Shown piece by piece: positions 6,588 to 7,808 of a stretch of 7,808 bases of DNA. A program made the translations under genes and the position numbers. This DNA is from Pseudomonadota bacterium (GTDB lineage: Bacteria > Pseudomonadota > Gammaproteobacteria > Burkholderiales > Rhodocyclaceae): positions 1-7,808 of the forward strand of contig JAUPVD010000497.1 of assembly GCA_030917225.1 (NCBI GenBank). Reading direction: 5' to 3'. The stretch's first letter is position 1. Each line of letters opens with the position of its first letter. The notes beneath the pieces are model-generated. The model made no database searches. It was not told the origin of the DNA and saw only the letters and a list, made by a program, of their open reading frames with translations.

Positions 6588-7794
6588 CTGGCGACAGGTA
6601 CCACTGCTCGGGTGCGACGACTTTCGCCTCGCCCGGGTCGCCCATGTAGTGCGGCGACATGATCTGGACACCGTGCTCGTTGAACACATCCTGGATGTTC
6701 GCGTGCAGCAGGCTGAGCACCTCCGCACGTGGGCGCGGTTGCTCGGGGACCGCCTGGCAGACTAGCCGGTACTCCGGATAGTAGTCCGAAAGCGCCGTCT
6801 GAAATACCCGTGGCGACGGAGTTTGCAGGATGCCCGAGGTACGCTTCGCGGCTTCCAGAAGCATCGCCTCGACCTGGCGCCACGGCGTGTCGTAGCCGAT
6901 GGTAACGACAGTATCGAGAACGTAGCCCCGACCCTTCACCACCCGTGAGTAGTTCTTGGTGACCGAGCCCGTGATCAGGGAGTTGGGCAGCGTGAGCTCT
7001 TCGCCCAGGCCGGTTCGGATACGCGTCGTAAACATGCCCATTTCAGTGACCGTACCTTCCTGGTCGCCAATACGAACGTACTCGCCGACCTTGATCGTTC
7101 GCGAGTAGGTCAGGATCAAGCCAGCAGCCCCCTGCCCGACAATGCTTGACGCGCCCAGCGATACCATCAGGCCAATCAGTACCGAGAGCCCCTTGAACGC
7201 CTCGGTCTGCGCCCCCGGCAGATAGGGATAAGCCATGGCGATGGCAAACAGCCAGACCGCGATGCTGGCCAGCCGCCGCGTGGTCGGCATGGTATCGGCG
7301 TCAAGCCAGCGTGTCGGACTCTCAGCGGACGCCACGCGCTCGAAAAATCCGTGCAGCAAGCCGATGCCGAAGCGTGCCACGAAGAAAATGGCGATGGCGA
7401 CACCGATCCCCGGGATCGCATCGACAATTCCGAAGACGATCCCGAAGACGGTCGTCAGCAGGTAGTCGTTGAGTTGCTCCCCCCACGGACGGGTATAGGG
7501 GAAGCGCGACAAGATGAAACTCAACCATTCGTACGAAACGATGGCTGCCAGGAACCATCGCACGATCGCCACCAGCCGGCGAAGCAAGGCGAACACACGT
7601 TGCTTGTCGAGCAACACGGCACCGGCTACGGTCAAGGACTCTGCCTTTCGTGCCGCCGCGTGCACGATCACCCGCTGTGTCCAGCGATGGCCGCGGGCCA
7701 ACACCCAGAGCACGGCGGCAAAAACGACGGTAGCAATCGCCGAAGCAATCAGCGCGCGTACAAATGCCTCCAGCGTGCGCCCTTCGCTCGTCAC
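6568..7794 (-). CDS. MscS-family mechanosensitive ion channel, probably 5'-truncated by the window
   Basis: This inner-membrane channel should open under membrane tension to release solutes during hypo-osmotic shock. The visible 408 residues contain hydrophobic segments at about 11-33, 73-95, 112-142 (one or two spans) and 173-193. The Gly/Ala-rich pore helix lies at about 199-230 (GLMVSLGASSIVGQGAAG). The MscS beta domain follows, with VGEYVRIGDQEGTVTEMG and TLPNSLITG (237-276), then an alpha/beta C-terminal region containing NEHGVQIMSPHY. The GTG at 7794 follows a GGGGG tract with suitable spacing and could be a real start. However, the frame stays open through the remaining bases to 7808. 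From memory, similar channels carry a periplasmic N-terminal domain before the first helix, so I think the gene more likely continues beyond the edge. It converges on the CoA-transferase gene, 23 bp away, with no good terminator between them. The C-terminal residues come from a 7-bp repeat. Confidence 0.9.
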   Translation of the reverse strand: MTSEGRTLEAFVRALIASAIATVVFAAVLWVLARGHRWTQRVIVHAAARKAESLTVAGAVLLDKQRVFALLRRLVAIVRWFLAAIVSYEWLSFILSRFPYTRPWGEQLNDYLLTTVFGIVFGIVDAIPGIGVAIAIFFVARFGIGLLHGFFERVASAESPTRWLDADTMPTTRRLASIAVWLFAIAMAYPYLPGAQTEAFKGLSVLIGLMVSLGASSIVGQGAAGLILTYSRTIKVGEYVRIGDQEGTVTEMGMFTTRIRTGLGEELTLPNSLITGSVTKNYSRVVKGRGYVLDTVVTIGYDTPWRQVEAMLLEAAKRTSGILQTPSPRVFQTALSDYYPEYRLVCQAVPEQPRPRAEVLSLLHANIQDVFNEHGVQIMSPHYMGDPGEAKVVAPEQWYLSPARKPET

Positions 7795-7808
7795 GCTGAC
7801 CCCCTGCT

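Overview
The window is GC-rich, densely packed bacterial chromosome. The conserved pgeF-rluD/bamD block, the BamD lipoprotein and the overall protein style suggest a proteobacterium, most likely a betaproteobacterium, perhaps Rhodocyclales-like. That placement is inferred from family resemblance, not from a database search. I see no mobile elements, phage genes, CRISPR arrays, tRNAs or rRNAs.

Left third: pgeF (laccase-domain peptidoglycan editing factor) and rluD (23S rRNA pseudouridine synthase) lie on the minus strand, overlap by 17 nt and probably form one transcription unit. bamD (outer-membrane assembly lipoprotein) diverges from rluD, and the two start codons overlap. Each gene's promoter must therefore lie inside the other's coding sequence. 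A terminator-like hairpin with A and T tracts separates bamD from the convergent gene to its right.

Middle: a 796-residue minus-strand gene encodes a cytosolic three-part signalling protein: an active-looking Ser/Thr kinase, an HDOD domain and a C-terminal GAF-like sensor. It is the most unusual gene here. Its 131-bp upstream region, shared with the next gene, holds a candidate promoter whose spacer contains a near-palindromic inverted repeat.

Right third: a plus-strand CaiB/BaiF class III CoA-transferase and a minus-strand MscS-family mechanosensitive channel converge. Their 3' ends meet in a degenerate 7-bp tandem repeat that encodes the last residues of the channel. The channel frame stays open to the right edge, so its N-terminus is probably cut off.

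Working together: pgeF, rluD and bamD are housekeeping functions (cell wall quality control, ribosome maturation, outer membrane assembly). The kinase-HDOD-GAF protein, CoA-transferase and channel are transcribed separately and show no obvious shared pathway. I see no complete multi-gene novel system; the kinase-HDOD-GAF protein is the best candidate for new biology.
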